DNA from: Lentiprolixibacter aurantiacus
GTDB taxonomy: Bacteria > Bacteroidota > Bacteroidia > Flavobacteriales > Flavobacteriaceae
Length of the DNA stretch: 64,000 nucleotides
Direction: 5' to 3'
NCBI RefSeq assembly: GCF_026241225.1
Contig: NZ_JAPFQP010000001.1
Span: 558,001-622,000, forward strand
Of the stretch, positions 45,636 to 54,585 are shown piece after piece. The stretch's first letter is position 1; each line of letters begins with the position of its first letter. The notes beneath the pieces were generated by a model, which was not told the origin of the DNA, searched no databases, and worked only from the letters and a program-made list of their open reading frames with translations. The position numbers and the translations under genes were made by a program.

Positions 45636-47486
45636 TCAGATGTCATTCGAAGTAATAATTCCTACCAGTCTTGTTCCGTTAACCACCGGCAGGCAGTGAA
45701 TATTATTCTTTTCCATTAAGGATTTAGCTTCATCCAGGGGTGTATCAGCATTAACCGTGATCAGGTCTGTTTTCATCAAGGATCGGATGCTTTTTTTCAA
45801 ATCTTCCGGCTTATCCAGGTAGTGCGAAACATCAGTCCAGCTCAACAATCCGGCCAATTCCAGATTATTGTCCAGAATGGGTGTGTGGTGGATATTTTTC
45901 CACTCCATCATTTTCAGGACAAGCTGAGCGCTGTCATTTTCCTGGGCAGACAAGATCTTTGTGGTCATAAAATCGCGAACCACGCGCTTCTTCTCTGGCA
46001 CTTCGTATTCATCACCCCTGGGCAACTGCCAGGCATCCACTGTATATTTCTTTTCTTTACGCTCATGCATTGTGGCCACCAGAATCTTCAAAGCGTCCGG
46101 AACGGAATGGTGCTTCACTAATTTACGGTAGGCCTCAACCATCCACCTTGAACCATTATTGGACCGTGTCCTTTTTTCAATGATGGACAAATAGTGTTCC
46201 GCATCCCTTGGTGATACCCCCATGCTGTATAGACCCCTGAAGGCCATTGGCAACAAGTGATCCAAAAGCAGGTCGTGACTGCTGATCAATTCGCCATTCC
46301 AGTAGAATTGTGCCGCCATTCCATAGCGGGCGGCATTGAAGAAGTTTCCTTTTACATCCTTGAAGTTCATCACCTTGTGGACCTCCTCGAATTCTTTGGG
46401 CCGGCCCCGCATAAGACCTACCCACAGCATCATATTGGCAATTTCATCATCAGTTGTGGGGCCTGAAGGCAGGTAGCGATTTTCTATCCGGAGGTGTGGC
46501 TTACCATCCGCCACCCCGTAACATACCCGATTCCATTTGTAGATGGTTCCATTATGCAATTGCAGCGCCCTGAGCCTGGGTGTTTTGCCAGATTCCAATT
46601 CGGTAAGGCTATCGCTCTCGAAGTCTGTGCTTATCAGGCTCCGGAATTGAATAACGGCATCTTTAAAGAAGTCTGCTGCCGAACAGCAAACCCAGTCCGT
46701 GCCAAAACTTACCCTGGATTCCTTCTCATTCAGTATGAAAGTGCTGGCGCGGGTATCCACACTTTGGGTAAATAGTGCAATTCTGGTTTCCTCCCATAAT
46801 TCTTTGCCGAGGAGTAAAGGAGAATTGGTGCATACAGAGAGAACAGGGCCAGCAATGGCTTGTGCCCAGTTATAAGAGTTGGCAAAATCATCCGGATCAA
46901 TTTGCAGATGGCACTGGAAGCTGGTATTGCATCCTTCGTACAGAATAGTGTCATGATGCAGGTTCACCTCATCAACCCCTTTGATGTGGAGTTCAATATC
47001 TTCCTTTCGAATTGATTTTATGGCATCATTTAAAACACGGTATCTCTGCATGGGTGTCATATAGTCCATGCCTAAAAACGGAGTGTCTATAGTAGGAAGG
47101 ATGCCTGTAAGTATAATTCTGTCTCCAACCTTATCGGCCGCTTCCTTTGCTTTTAGCAACAACCTGTCCAGTTGCTCATGCAACTTTGAAAAGCAATCCC
47201 CTTCCAGTAGATATGGATCCAGGTTTATTTCCAGATTGTAACGGGTAAGCTCGTTGGTAAAGTGATCATCATTAATTTCCTCCAGAACCTTTTCGGCTTT
47301 GTTTGAAGGGTTCCAGGATTCATCTGCGAGGCAAAATTCCTGTTCCGCCCCAATCCGTATAGGGCTGTTTTCAAACATGCCCATTTTCAGCATTTTGTCC
47401 AGAGCTTCAATGTCTGCCACCAGCTGGTCAATATATTCTATCTTGTCCGATGAGCCGGAAAGCTTTTTTACATTCAGTTCTCCCAT
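45636..47486 (-). CDS. GCS2-type amidoligase fused to two CBS domains
   Basis: 616 residues. The N-terminal 430 residues are a glutamate-cysteine ligase-2 family (GCS2, COG2170) domain: IRIGAEQEFCLADE near residue 43-56, then YNLEINLDP and CNTSFQCHLQI. The C-terminal 130 residues hold two CBS domains (VVRDFMTTKILSA and LMKTDLITVNADT), which bind adenine nucleotides and usually regulate an attached enzyme. The ATG is at 47486 with a full GCS2 start. Operon partner of the deacylase 3 bases downstream. The product of such fused enzymes is not established; peptide or amino-acid ligation is the family expectation. Confidence 0.9.
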   Translation of the reverse strand: MGELNVKKLSGSSDKIEYIDQLVADIEALDKMLKMGMFENSPIRIGAEQEFCLADESWNPSNKAEKVLEEINDDHFTNELTRYNLEINLDPYLLEGDCFSKLHEQLDRLLLKAKEAADKVGDRIILTGILPTIDTPFLGMDYMTPMQRYRVLNDAIKSIRKEDIELHIKGVDEVNLHHDTILYEGCNTSFQCHLQIDPDDFANSYNWAQAIAGPVLSVCTNSPLLLGKELWEETRIALFTQSVDTRASTFILNEKESRVSFGTDWVCCSAADFFKDAVIQFRSLISTDFESDSLTELESGKTPRLRALQLHNGTIYKWNRVCYGVADGKPHLRIENRYLPSGPTTDDEIANMMLWVGLMRGRPKEFEEVHKVMNFKDVKGNFFNAARYGMAAQFYWNGELISSHDLLLDHLLPMAFRGLYSMGVSPRDAEHYLSIIEKRTRSNNGSRWMVEAYRKLVKHHSVPDALKILVATMHERKEKKYTVDAWQLPRGDEYEVPEKKRVVRDFMTTKILSAQENDSAQLVLKMMEWKNIHHTPILDNNLELAGLLSWTDVSHYLDKPEDLKKSIRSLMKTDLITVNADTPLDEAKSLMEKNNIHCLPVVNGTRLVGIITSNDI

Positions 47487-47597
47487 AAAACGCCGCGTTT
47501 AATGCAAATAATCAGAAATATATAGGTATGCAAGGTAAAATCCTATTCCGGCACTAAATATGATAATTGTCAGGCAAAGCAGCGCTCAAATAATTTA

Positions 47598-47605
47598 TAC
47601 TTTTG
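47598..47605 (+). promoter_or_regulatory. -7 promoter motif TACTTTTG ahead of rnpA
   Basis: TACTTTTG fits TAnnTTTG and ends six bases before the chosen ATG at 47612. The message would again have a leader of only a few bases. Confidence 0.35.
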
Positions 47606-47611
47606 AACACT

Positions 47612-48001
47612 ATGGCTTTTTCCTTTCCCAAAAAAGAAAGACTCAGCAGTAAAAAATTGATTGAGCAAGTATTTCAGGAGGGTTCAAACTTGAAGCAATT
47701 TCCCCTGAAGTTGATTTATCTTGAAACCAGCTTGCCTGAGAATGTAAAGTGCCAGGCTGCAATGGCTGTGCCTAAGAAGAGAATCCGCCTTGCGGTTAAG
47801 CGAAACCGGATCAAGCGGCTCATGCGGGAGGCCTATCGTATCAACAAGGGGCCCATATTTAACAAGATGGAGGGAAACTATGCCTTGCTATTTTTATATC
47901 TTGGAAAAGAAAGCCCGGATTACCGGCAGGTAGAAAAGGCGATGAAGGATTTGTTATTGCGATTTTTAAAAGAGATACATGATGAGAGTAAAGATGCCTA
48001 A
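47612..48001 (+). CDS. rnpA: ribonuclease P protein component
   Basis: Small basic protein that binds the RNase P RNA and helps cleave tRNA leaders. From the ATG at 47612 (MAFSFPKKERLSSKK) it has 129 residues; a TTG nine bases earlier is less likely. The RNR signature AVPKKRIRLAVKRNRIKRL is perfect. Unlike in many bacteria, rpmH is not next to it; an S41 peptidase gene overlaps its end by 23 bases. Confidence 0.95.
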   Translation: MAFSFPKKERLSSKKLIEQVFQEGSNLKQFPLKLIYLETSLPENVKCQAAMAVPKKRIRLAVKRNRIKRLMREAYRINKGPIFNKMEGNYALLFLYLGKESPDYRQVEKAMKDLLLRFLKEIHDESKDA

Positions 48002-49610
48002 GCGTATTGTTGTGCCTATTCTGGCGATTGCACTGGTGATAGTGGGAAGCAGTTTTAAATCTGACTACTTCGAGATTGCCAAGCAGATTGAGATATTCAC
48101 CACCCTGTTCAAAGAGCTGAACATGAATTACGTGGATGATACAAACCCCGGTGAATTAATGGACACGGCTATTAAAAACATGCTGGACGACCTTGATCCA
48201 TACACCCGCTTCCTCAACGAACAGGATGTAGAAGCCTATAAAATCAATAATTCCGGTGAATATTCGGGTATAGGGGCCATGGTTCGTTCCTATGAAAACA
48301 AGTTGCTCGTCATTGAACCTTACCAGGGGTATGCTGCGGATAAGGCCGGACTTAAGGCCGGGGATGAAATTATTAATATTGGGGGGATTGCAGTCTCCGA
48401 TTTCAAGGATGATGCCACAGAGTTGCTCAAAGGGGCAAACAATACTTCTGTTGAAGTTACTTTTAAAAGGCAGGGAAAAACACAAAGTACTACTGTAACC
48501 CGGGAAGCCATTGAGATTGATGCGGTTCCCTTTTACAGCATGGCTGATGATAAAACAGGCTATATTGTCCTTACCCGTTTTAATGCGAAAGCGAGCGAAC
48601 AAACCAAAAGTGCCCTCCTCGACCTGAAAAGCCAGGGTATGGAAAGGTTAATCCTGGATCTGCGAGGCAACCCCGGCGGTTTGCTTAGTGAAGCTATAAA
48701 AATTACGAACCTGTTTGTTCCCAAAGGGGAACTGATCGTTACGACCAAATCCAAAGTGAAGAAGTTCAACAGGGAATACCGAACCCGGAATAACCCGGTG
48801 GAAGTAGACATTCCTCTGGTTGTACTGGTCGATGGAGGAAGTGCATCAGCCAGTGAGATTGTTTCAGGTGGTTTGCAAGACCTGGACAGGGCTGTTGTTG
48901 TGGGTGCCCGTAGTTTTGGAAAAGGCCTGGTGCAAAGACCCCTTAAGCTCACTTATGGGACCCAGCTCAAGGTTACCATATCCAGGTATTACACCCCGTC
49001 CGGGAGATGTATCCAGGCCCTTGACTACTGGAACCGGGATGAACAGGGAAAAGCAACCCGCAATACGAAATTCCAGGATTTCACCACACGCAATGGCAGG
49101 AAAGTACAGGACGGGGGTGGTGTTATGCCCGACATTGAAATACCCGAATTAAAAAGCAATGCGCTTACCAAGGCCTTGCAAAACAACAACCTGGTGTTTG
49201 ACTATGCTACCCAATATTATTACCAGAATACGATAGATGAGCTTGAAGGCTTCAGCTTTTCTGATGCTGACTTCAATGCCTTCAAGAAACACGTTCAGGA
49301 AAGCGATTTCAACTTTGAAACCAAAACTGAAAAAGCCTTGCGGGAAGCAATAGAAGGAGAAGATACCGCTCTGCTGGGAGATGAAATGACTGATCGCTAT
49401 CAGGAACTGATGCAACAGATAAAGCTTGAGAAGATCAGAGCAATTGACCGGTATCAGGAAGAGATCCGGAAAAGCCTTGAAGATGAAATCATCAAAAGAT
49501 ACTTTTATCGCGATGGCCTCTACCGGTATTACCTCAATACCGACAAGGCCGTTAAAGAGGCGGTCTCCATCCTGAAGGATACCAAAGGATATACCTCAAT
49601 TCTCAATTAA
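47979..49610 (+). CDS. S41 family C-terminal processing peptidase
   Basis: Exported CtpA-like peptidase of 543 residues. A short N-terminal signal or anchor (IVVPILAIALVIVGSS) is followed by a PDZ domain (about 85-165) and the S41 catalytic core: serine in DGGSASASEIVSGG and lysine in SFGKGLVQ. The last 150 residues are helical and charged. In-frame ATGs at 47979, 47982 and 47994 are all possible. It overlaps rnpA; the rnpA/S41 adjacency is common in Flavobacteriia as far as I recall. Likely trims envelope proteins in the periplasm. Confidence 0.94.
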   Translation: MMRVKMPKRIVVPILAIALVIVGSSFKSDYFEIAKQIEIFTTLFKELNMNYVDDTNPGELMDTAIKNMLDDLDPYTRFLNEQDVEAYKINNSGEYSGIGAMVRSYENKLLVIEPYQGYAADKAGLKAGDEIINIGGIAVSDFKDDATELLKGANNTSVEVTFKRQGKTQSTTVTREAIEIDAVPFYSMADDKTGYIVLTRFNAKASEQTKSALLDLKSQGMERLILDLRGNPGGLLSEAIKITNLFVPKGELIVTTKSKVKKFNREYRTRNNPVEVDIPLVVLVDGGSASASEIVSGGLQDLDRAVVVGARSFGKGLVQRPLKLTYGTQLKVTISRYYTPSGRCIQALDYWNRDEQGKATRNTKFQDFTTRNGRKVQDGGGVMPDIEIPELKSNALTKALQNNNLVFDYATQYYYQNTIDELEGFSFSDADFNAFKKHVQESDFNFETKTEKALREAIEGEDTALLGDEMTDRYQELMQQIKLEKIRAIDRYQEEIRKSLEDEIIKRYFYRDGLYRYYLNTDKAVKEAVSILKDTKGYTSILN

Positions 49611-49619
49611 TTGCTGGTT

Positions 49620-50633
49620 GTGAAGCCTGCCCTTATCCAGCCCCAGCCAGCAGCTTTTTCCTGTGTCATTATCTGGCGGCTGACCTTTGCGTTATTGGGA
49701 TTGTTGGTGCTGGGTTCCTGTAAGAATGCATCAGGGGAAGCCGATGTCTCGGAAGCAACACTAACAGAAAGCCCTTTTTTGGTAGTATTAGGCACCGTGC
49801 AGGATGCGGGGCTGCCACAACTGGGGTGTGAGAAAAGCTGTTGCTCTAAATACGCGGGAATCAAAGATCCAGACAAAAACGTGGTGTCCCTGGGGCTTGT
49901 TGATGCCATTGCAGAACAAAGTTTTCTTTTTGAAGCCACTCCAGATATTGTCAGGCAGCTTGAAATCATCAAAGAGTATGTCCCTTATCCGGATTTTGAC
50001 TTGCCCGGAGGTGTATTCCTTAGCCATGCGCACATGGGCCATTATACAGGACTGATGCAGCTGGGGAGGGAGGCTCGTAATACCCGCAACATCCCGGTTT
50101 ACGCCATGCCAAAAATGGCAGGTTTTCTTAAGGAAAATGGTCCGTGGGACCAATTGGTTTCCCTGGGGAATATTGAATTAAAAGGCATTCAGCACCAATC
50201 GGTAATTAATTTGACCCATCAGCTTTCTGTAATGCCATTGCTGGTGCCACACCGCGATGAGTATTCTGAAACCGTTGGCTTTGTTATCAGCGGACCCAAT
50301 AAAAAAGCATTGTTTATTCCAGATATAGATAAATGGCAACACTGGGAAATGGATATTGTTGAGCTCATCAGGAAGGTAGATTACGCTTTCCTGGATGCTA
50401 CTTTTTATGACGGAAATGAATTAAACAACAGGGACATGAGCGAGATTCCACATCCATTTGTGGTAGAGAGCATGAATCGCTTCAAGAGGCTTCCGGAAGA
50501 AGAAAAAGCGAAGGTGTATTTTATTCACTTTAACCATACCAATCCGCTTTTGGATCCCCTGAGTACTGCTTATCAAAAAGTCCGGCAGGCCGGATACCAA
50601 ATCGCCGAAACACATCAAACCTTCCCTATGTAA
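49620..50633 (+). CDS. PqqB-like metallo-beta-lactamase lipoprotein
   Basis: Exported MBL-fold protein of about 337 residues. A hydrophobic signal (RLTFALLGLLVLGSC) gives a lipobox cysteine near 34. The mature part starts VVLGTVQDAGLPQLGC, typical of PqqB-like proteins, and the metal motif appears as SHAHMGHYTG with further ligands in HRDEYSE, DIDKW and FNHTNP. True PQQ synthesis is unlikely: no other pqq gene is here and the protein is exported. No ATG is available; GTG at 49620 or TTG at 49611 can start it. Its stop overlaps the next ATG by one base (TAATG). Confidence 0.82.
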   Translation: MKPALIQPQPAAFSCVIIWRLTFALLGLLVLGSCKNASGEADVSEATLTESPFLVVLGTVQDAGLPQLGCEKSCCSKYAGIKDPDKNVVSLGLVDAIAEQSFLFEATPDIVRQLEIIKEYVPYPDFDLPGGVFLSHAHMGHYTGLMQLGREARNTRNIPVYAMPKMAGFLKENGPWDQLVSLGNIELKGIQHQSVINLTHQLSVMPLLVPHRDEYSETVGFVISGPNKKALFIPDIDKWQHWEMDIVELIRKVDYAFLDATFYDGNELNNRDMSEIPHPFVVESMNRFKRLPEEEKAKVYFIHFNHTNPLLDPLSTAYQKVRQAGYQIAETHQTFPM

Positions 50634-51493
50634 TGCAAGCCGAAATAAAGGAAAAACTCCAGGTTGTATTAGGGGCGCCAATCATAAGGACGAGATCTGT
50701 TTCCGGCGGAGATATCGCGGAGGCTTACCTCCTCGAAACTTCGACGGAAAGGCTCTTCTGCAAATTTATGCAGGGCACGAATGCGTTGGAAATGCTGCTT
50801 GCAGAAATGACTGGGCTTCAACAGATCCGCAATACGGGGATAATAAAAGCTCCGGAGGTTTATTTCTGTGAGGACTTTGGCGTTAAGGTTTGCCTGGGCA
50901 TGGAGTTTATAGAATCTAAAAGCCCTTCACCAGGGGAAATGGAAACGCTGGGTGAACAACTGGCGATCATGCATAAAACCACATCGGAAAAGTTCGGATA
51001 TCACTCTGATAATTTTATTGGAAGTTTGCCACAATCCAACAGTGAGCATTCTTCCTGGATTTCATTTTACGTGCAGGAACGGCTCGTGCCTCAGATGCAA
51101 ATGGCTGCTTCCCGCAACTTAATAAGCAAAGGTGAAATTCCAGAAGCCGGGCGGATGATTGAGACCTTGTCGTCATACTTCAAAGATCTAATTCCAGCTT
51201 TGTTGCATGGCGATCTCTGGAGCGGTAATTACCTGATCTCTACAGCGGGAGAACCTTATTTAATAGATCCGGCCGTTTACTATGGCGACCCGGCAGTGGA
51301 TTTGGCCATGACCCGGCTTTTTGGGGGTTTTGGATCGGGGTTTTATCATGCTTATAATGAAAACTCCGGGGACATAGAAAATGAAGAAGATAAAACCCGG
51401 TTATATCAACTTTATTATCTATTGGTTCACCTCAACCTGTTTGGTAGATCATATTATAGCAGTGTGAAAAATATCATGGAGCAATATTTCTGA
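50633..51493 (+). CDS. fructosamine kinase family protein
   Basis: Kinase of 286 residues related to fructosamine-3-kinases, which phosphorylate sugar-amine adducts on glycated proteins and cause their removal. Motifs: SGGDIAEAYLLE (glycine-rich loop), KFMQGTNALEMLLAE with the conserved lysine, LLHGDLWSGNYL (catalytic aspartate), and LIDPAVYYGDPAVDLAM (metal-binding aspartate). All active-site residues appear intact. Co-translated with the PqqB-like gene (TAATG), so the two share an operon, although no functional link between them is obvious. Confidence 0.93.
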   Translation: MQAEIKEKLQVVLGAPIIRTRSVSGGDIAEAYLLETSTERLFCKFMQGTNALEMLLAEMTGLQQIRNTGIIKAPEVYFCEDFGVKVCLGMEFIESKSPSPGEMETLGEQLAIMHKTTSEKFGYHSDNFIGSLPQSNSEHSSWISFYVQERLVPQMQMAASRNLISKGEIPEAGRMIETLSSYFKDLIPALLHGDLWSGNYLISTAGEPYLIDPAVYYGDPAVDLAMTRLFGGFGSGFYHAYNENSGDIENEEDKTRLYQLYYLLVHLNLFGRSYYSSVKNIMEQYF

Positions 51494-51556
51494 TGAACCT
51501 CCAAAACCGCTCCATTAGAAGCTGAACTTTCCTTTAAATATCCTAACTTAAAGCCC

Positions 51557-52618
51557 ATGGAGAAAATACGTGTGCTGGTTGTGGGCTGTGGAAACATGGG
51601 GACAAGCCATGCACGGGCCTATGAAGAACTCGAAGGTTTTGAAATAGTGGGACTGGTGAGCCGGAAGCCCGAAAGCCGGGAAAAACTATCTGGGGAATTG
51701 GGGGGTAAGCCCTCCTTTGGGGATTTTGAAACAGCACTGAAGGCCACTAAACCCCATGCTGTATCCATCAACACCTATCCTGACACCCATGCGCAATATG
51801 TTGAAACAGCATTAATGTTTAATGCCCATGTTTTTGTAGAAAAGCCAATGGCCCTTACCGTGGAACAATCAGAAATGCTTGTTTCCCTGGCACAGGAGAA
51901 AGGTAAAAAATTGATGGTGGGTTACATTCTGAGGGTGCATCCGGCCTGGGCTAAATTCGTCTCCATTGCAAAGCAGATGGGATCTCCCCTGGTTATGAGA
52001 ATGAACCTTAACCAGCAAAGCTCTGGTAAACAATGGTATACACATAAACAACTTATGAGGTCTATGTCGCCCATAATAGACTGTGGTGTCCATTATGTAG
52101 ATATTATGTGTTTGATGACCGGTTCCGAGCCCCTGAGCGTAAGCGCCATTGGTGCCAGGCTTTCAGGAGAAATCCATGAAGACATGTACAATTACGGGCA
52201 GTTGCAGGTACGCTTCAAAGATGGATCAGTGGGCTGGTATGAAGCCGCCTGGGGGCCCATGGTTAGTGAAACGGCTTTTTTTGTCAAAGATGTGATGGGA
52301 CCTAAAGGCTGTGTGTCTATAGTAGAAGAGGCAAAAGGGGGCTCAGATGATGTAGAAGGTCATACCAAAACGGGGGGCTTAAAAGTTCATTACAGTACCC
52401 TTGGTGAAAATGATAAGTTTTTGAAGGAAGATCATTTTGTAGACACTAGTGAGGAGCCCGAGCATGACGATCTTTGCCTTCTGGAACAGCAGGCCTTCCT
52501 GAAGGCTATACGGGAAGATGAGGATTTAAGTGATCACCTCAGGGACGCAATAAACAGCCTGAAAATTGTGCTTGCCGCAGATCAGTCCGTCAGAACGGGC
52601 AAAACCGTTTTTCTATAA
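51557..52618 (+). CDS. Gfo/Idh/MocA family NAD(P)-dependent oxidoreductase
   Basis: 353-residue cytoplasmic oxidoreductase. The Rossmann motif VVGCGNMGTSHARA is at residues 7-20; the conserved EKPMALTVEQSE block holds the catalytic-site lysine of the family, followed by the GYILRVHPAW segment. The C-terminal domain binds the sugar or inositol-like substrate, which cannot be named. It lies 63 bases after the fructosamine kinase gene and 20 before the acyl-AMP ligase gene on the same strand. Confidence 0.93.
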   Translation: MEKIRVLVVGCGNMGTSHARAYEELEGFEIVGLVSRKPESREKLSGELGGKPSFGDFETALKATKPHAVSINTYPDTHAQYVETALMFNAHVFVEKPMALTVEQSEMLVSLAQEKGKKLMVGYILRVHPAWAKFVSIAKQMGSPLVMRMNLNQQSSGKQWYTHKQLMRSMSPIIDCGVHYVDIMCLMTGSEPLSVSAIGARLSGEIHEDMYNYGQLQVRFKDGSVGWYEAAWGPMVSETAFFVKDVMGPKGCVSIVEEAKGGSDDVEGHTKTGGLKVHYSTLGENDKFLKEDHFVDTSEEPEHDDLCLLEQQAFLKAIREDEDLSDHLRDAINSLKIVLAADQSVRTGKTVFL

Positions 52619-52638
52619 TCGTTCACTTTCAATGTCTT

Positions 52639-54126
52639 ATGGGGCTGGATTTATTTAAACGCGCTGAAGCATTTTCCAATAGGGAGGCCCTGGTTTCTGA
52701 AGGGCGGTCCTATACCTATGCGAACTTGCTCCAGACCGCTTCCCAAATTGCAACATCGCTGCTGGAAGGACAAAATGACCTTAACGAAGCCAGGGTGGCT
52801 TTCCTGGTTTCCCCTTCATTTGAATATACGGCTGTGCAATGGGGTGTCTGGATGGCCGGTGGCATAGCCGTGCCCTTGTGCGAATTACATCCGCTTCCGT
52901 CAATGCAATATGTTCTGGATGATACTGCAGCCAGCGTCCTTATAGCCGGACCCGGATTTGAAAAAAAGTTGGCGTCATTAAACCGTACCAAAGGAACTGC
53001 TTTACTGCAATGGAATGAATTGGTAAAAGCTGTCCCGGGCAGACTTCCTGATATCCATCCCCGCAGGCGTGCAATGATCCTGTATACCAGCGGAACCACG
53101 AGTAAACCGAAAGGTGTGGTCAGTACCCACCAGATAATAGAATGCCAGATAACCACTCTGGTCAAGGCCTGGTGTTGGGAAAAAACAGATTATATCTTGA
53201 ACGTCCTGCCTTTGCATCATGTACATGGAATTATCAATGTAATGAGTTGTGCTTTGTGGAGTGGCGCATGTTGTGAGTTTTTGGCGCGATTTGACTCTCA
53301 AAGGGTTTGGGAGATTATAAAATCGGGGAGGCTCACACTGTTTATGGCTGTTCCAACGGTCTATTTTAAGTTGATTAAATACTGGGCAGATCAACCACAA
53401 AAGGAACAAAATATACTTAGTATAGCTGCTTCTAAAATGCGATTAATGGTTTCCGGTTCTGCGGCATTGCCAGTAAGCGTTATGGAGAAATGGGAGCAGA
53501 TTTCCAGGCATCTTCTCCTTGAACGCTATGGGATGACAGAGATTGGAATGGGGTTGTCTAACCCTTATAAGGGTGAGCGGAAATCAGGACATGTAGGCCT
53601 TCCCTTGCCTGGCGTACAACTGCGACTGGTAGATGAATCTGAAAATGAAGTTCCCAGGGGGCAGCAAGGAGAAATACAGGTAAAAGGGCCGTGCGTTTTT
53701 ATGGAATACTGGAACAGGCCTGAAGCTACAAAAGACGCCTTTACCCCGGATGGCTGGTTTCGCACCGGAGACATTGCTGTCTGGAATGAAGGTTCCTATA
53801 AAATTTTAGGTCGGGACAGTGTCGATATTATAAAATCCGGTGGTTATAAAATATCAGCCCTGGAAATAGAAGAAGCCTTAAGAAAACACAGGGATGTTTC
53901 TGATTGTGCTGTTGTGGGTTTGCCTGATGAGGAGTGGGGAGAGCTGGTTGGTGCGCTGGTAGTAACTAAAATATGCAAATCTGCTGAGCAACTTCAGGAA
54001 TACTTGAAAGCGACTATACCTGGATATAAAATTCCCAGGATCATCCATTTTACAAATGAACTACCCAGAAATGTTATTGGAAAAGTAACCAAAGCCGAAG
54101 TAAAAAAAATACTTATTTCTTCCTGA
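52639..54126 (+). CDS. class I adenylate-forming enzyme (acyl-CoA synthetase, MatB-like)
   Basis: ATP-dependent acyl-activating enzyme of 495 residues. Landmarks: P-loop-like MILYTSGTTSKPKGVV (about 140-155), LERYGMTEIG (A5), GWFRTGDIAVW (A7), and the C-terminal LPRNVIGKVTKAEVKK with the catalytic lysine (A10). The protein is 495 residues, normal for malonyl-CoA or fatty acyl-CoA synthetases. The acyl substrate cannot be read; malonate or a short acid are candidates on overall resemblance. Last gene of the plus-strand run starting at rnpA. Confidence 0.91.
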   Translation: MGLDLFKRAEAFSNREALVSEGRSYTYANLLQTASQIATSLLEGQNDLNEARVAFLVSPSFEYTAVQWGVWMAGGIAVPLCELHPLPSMQYVLDDTAASVLIAGPGFEKKLASLNRTKGTALLQWNELVKAVPGRLPDIHPRRRAMILYTSGTTSKPKGVVSTHQIIECQITTLVKAWCWEKTDYILNVLPLHHVHGIINVMSCALWSGACCEFLARFDSQRVWEIIKSGRLTLFMAVPTVYFKLIKYWADQPQKEQNILSIAASKMRLMVSGSAALPVSVMEKWEQISRHLLLERYGMTEIGMGLSNPYKGERKSGHVGLPLPGVQLRLVDESENEVPRGQQGEIQVKGPCVFMEYWNRPEATKDAFTPDGWFRTGDIAVWNEGSYKILGRDSVDIIKSGGYKISALEIEEALRKHRDVSDCAVVGLPDEEWGELVGALVVTKICKSAEQLQEYLKATIPGYKIPRIIHFTNELPRNVIGKVTKAEVKKILISS

Positions 54127-54136
54127 AGGGGTTAGT

Positions 54137-54580
54137 CTAGGTGGTTTTTACCATCAGTATATGGGGGATGCCGTCTTCGAGATACTCCTCCCCTACCGGA
54201 GTAAAACCAAGATCAGAGTAAAACTTTTTAAGGTAGGTCTGCGCAGAAAGCGCAATCTCCGAAGTATTGTAATTTTCATGTATCGTATCTATTGCAACCT
54301 TCATTAGTTGAATCCCTAAAGATTTACCGCGTTTAGATTCCTTCACCACCACCCTGCCAACACATGCGCTATCCATATAGGCTCCGGGAGGGAAAATACG
54401 GGTATAAGCAAAAAGGTTATCTCCTTCAATTCCCATCAAATGCAAGGCTATCTGGTCTTTTCCATCAACGTCCTGATAAGCGCAATCCTGTTCAACCACA
54501 AATACTTCACTCCTGAGCTGGAGCAGCTGGTACAATTCATGTGTTGAAAGCTCATCAAATGATTTAACAATGAAATCCAT
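54137..54580 (-). CDS. ElaA-type GNAT N-acetyltransferase
   Basis: Small GNAT-fold acetyltransferase of 147 residues. The N-terminal part LYQLLQLRSEVFVVEQDCAYQDVDGKD is highly typical of the ElaA subgroup. The acetyl-CoA pyrophosphate loop is RVVVKESKRGKSLGIQLM. The acceptor is not known for this subgroup. It lies five bases after the CDF transporter gene on the same strand. Confidence 0.92.
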   Translation of the reverse strand: MDFIVKSFDELSTHELYQLLQLRSEVFVVEQDCAYQDVDGKDQIALHLMGIEGDNLFAYTRIFPPGAYMDSACVGRVVVKESKRGKSLGIQLMKVAIDTIHENYNTSEIALSAQTYLKKFYSDLGFTPVGEEYLEDGIPHILMVKTT

Positions 54581-54585
54581 AGGTA

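Noticed and set aside
49620-50633. PQQ biosynthesis by the PqqB-like gene
   Set aside because: It has a lipoprotein signal and no other pqq genes are nearby, so true PqqB function is unlikely.
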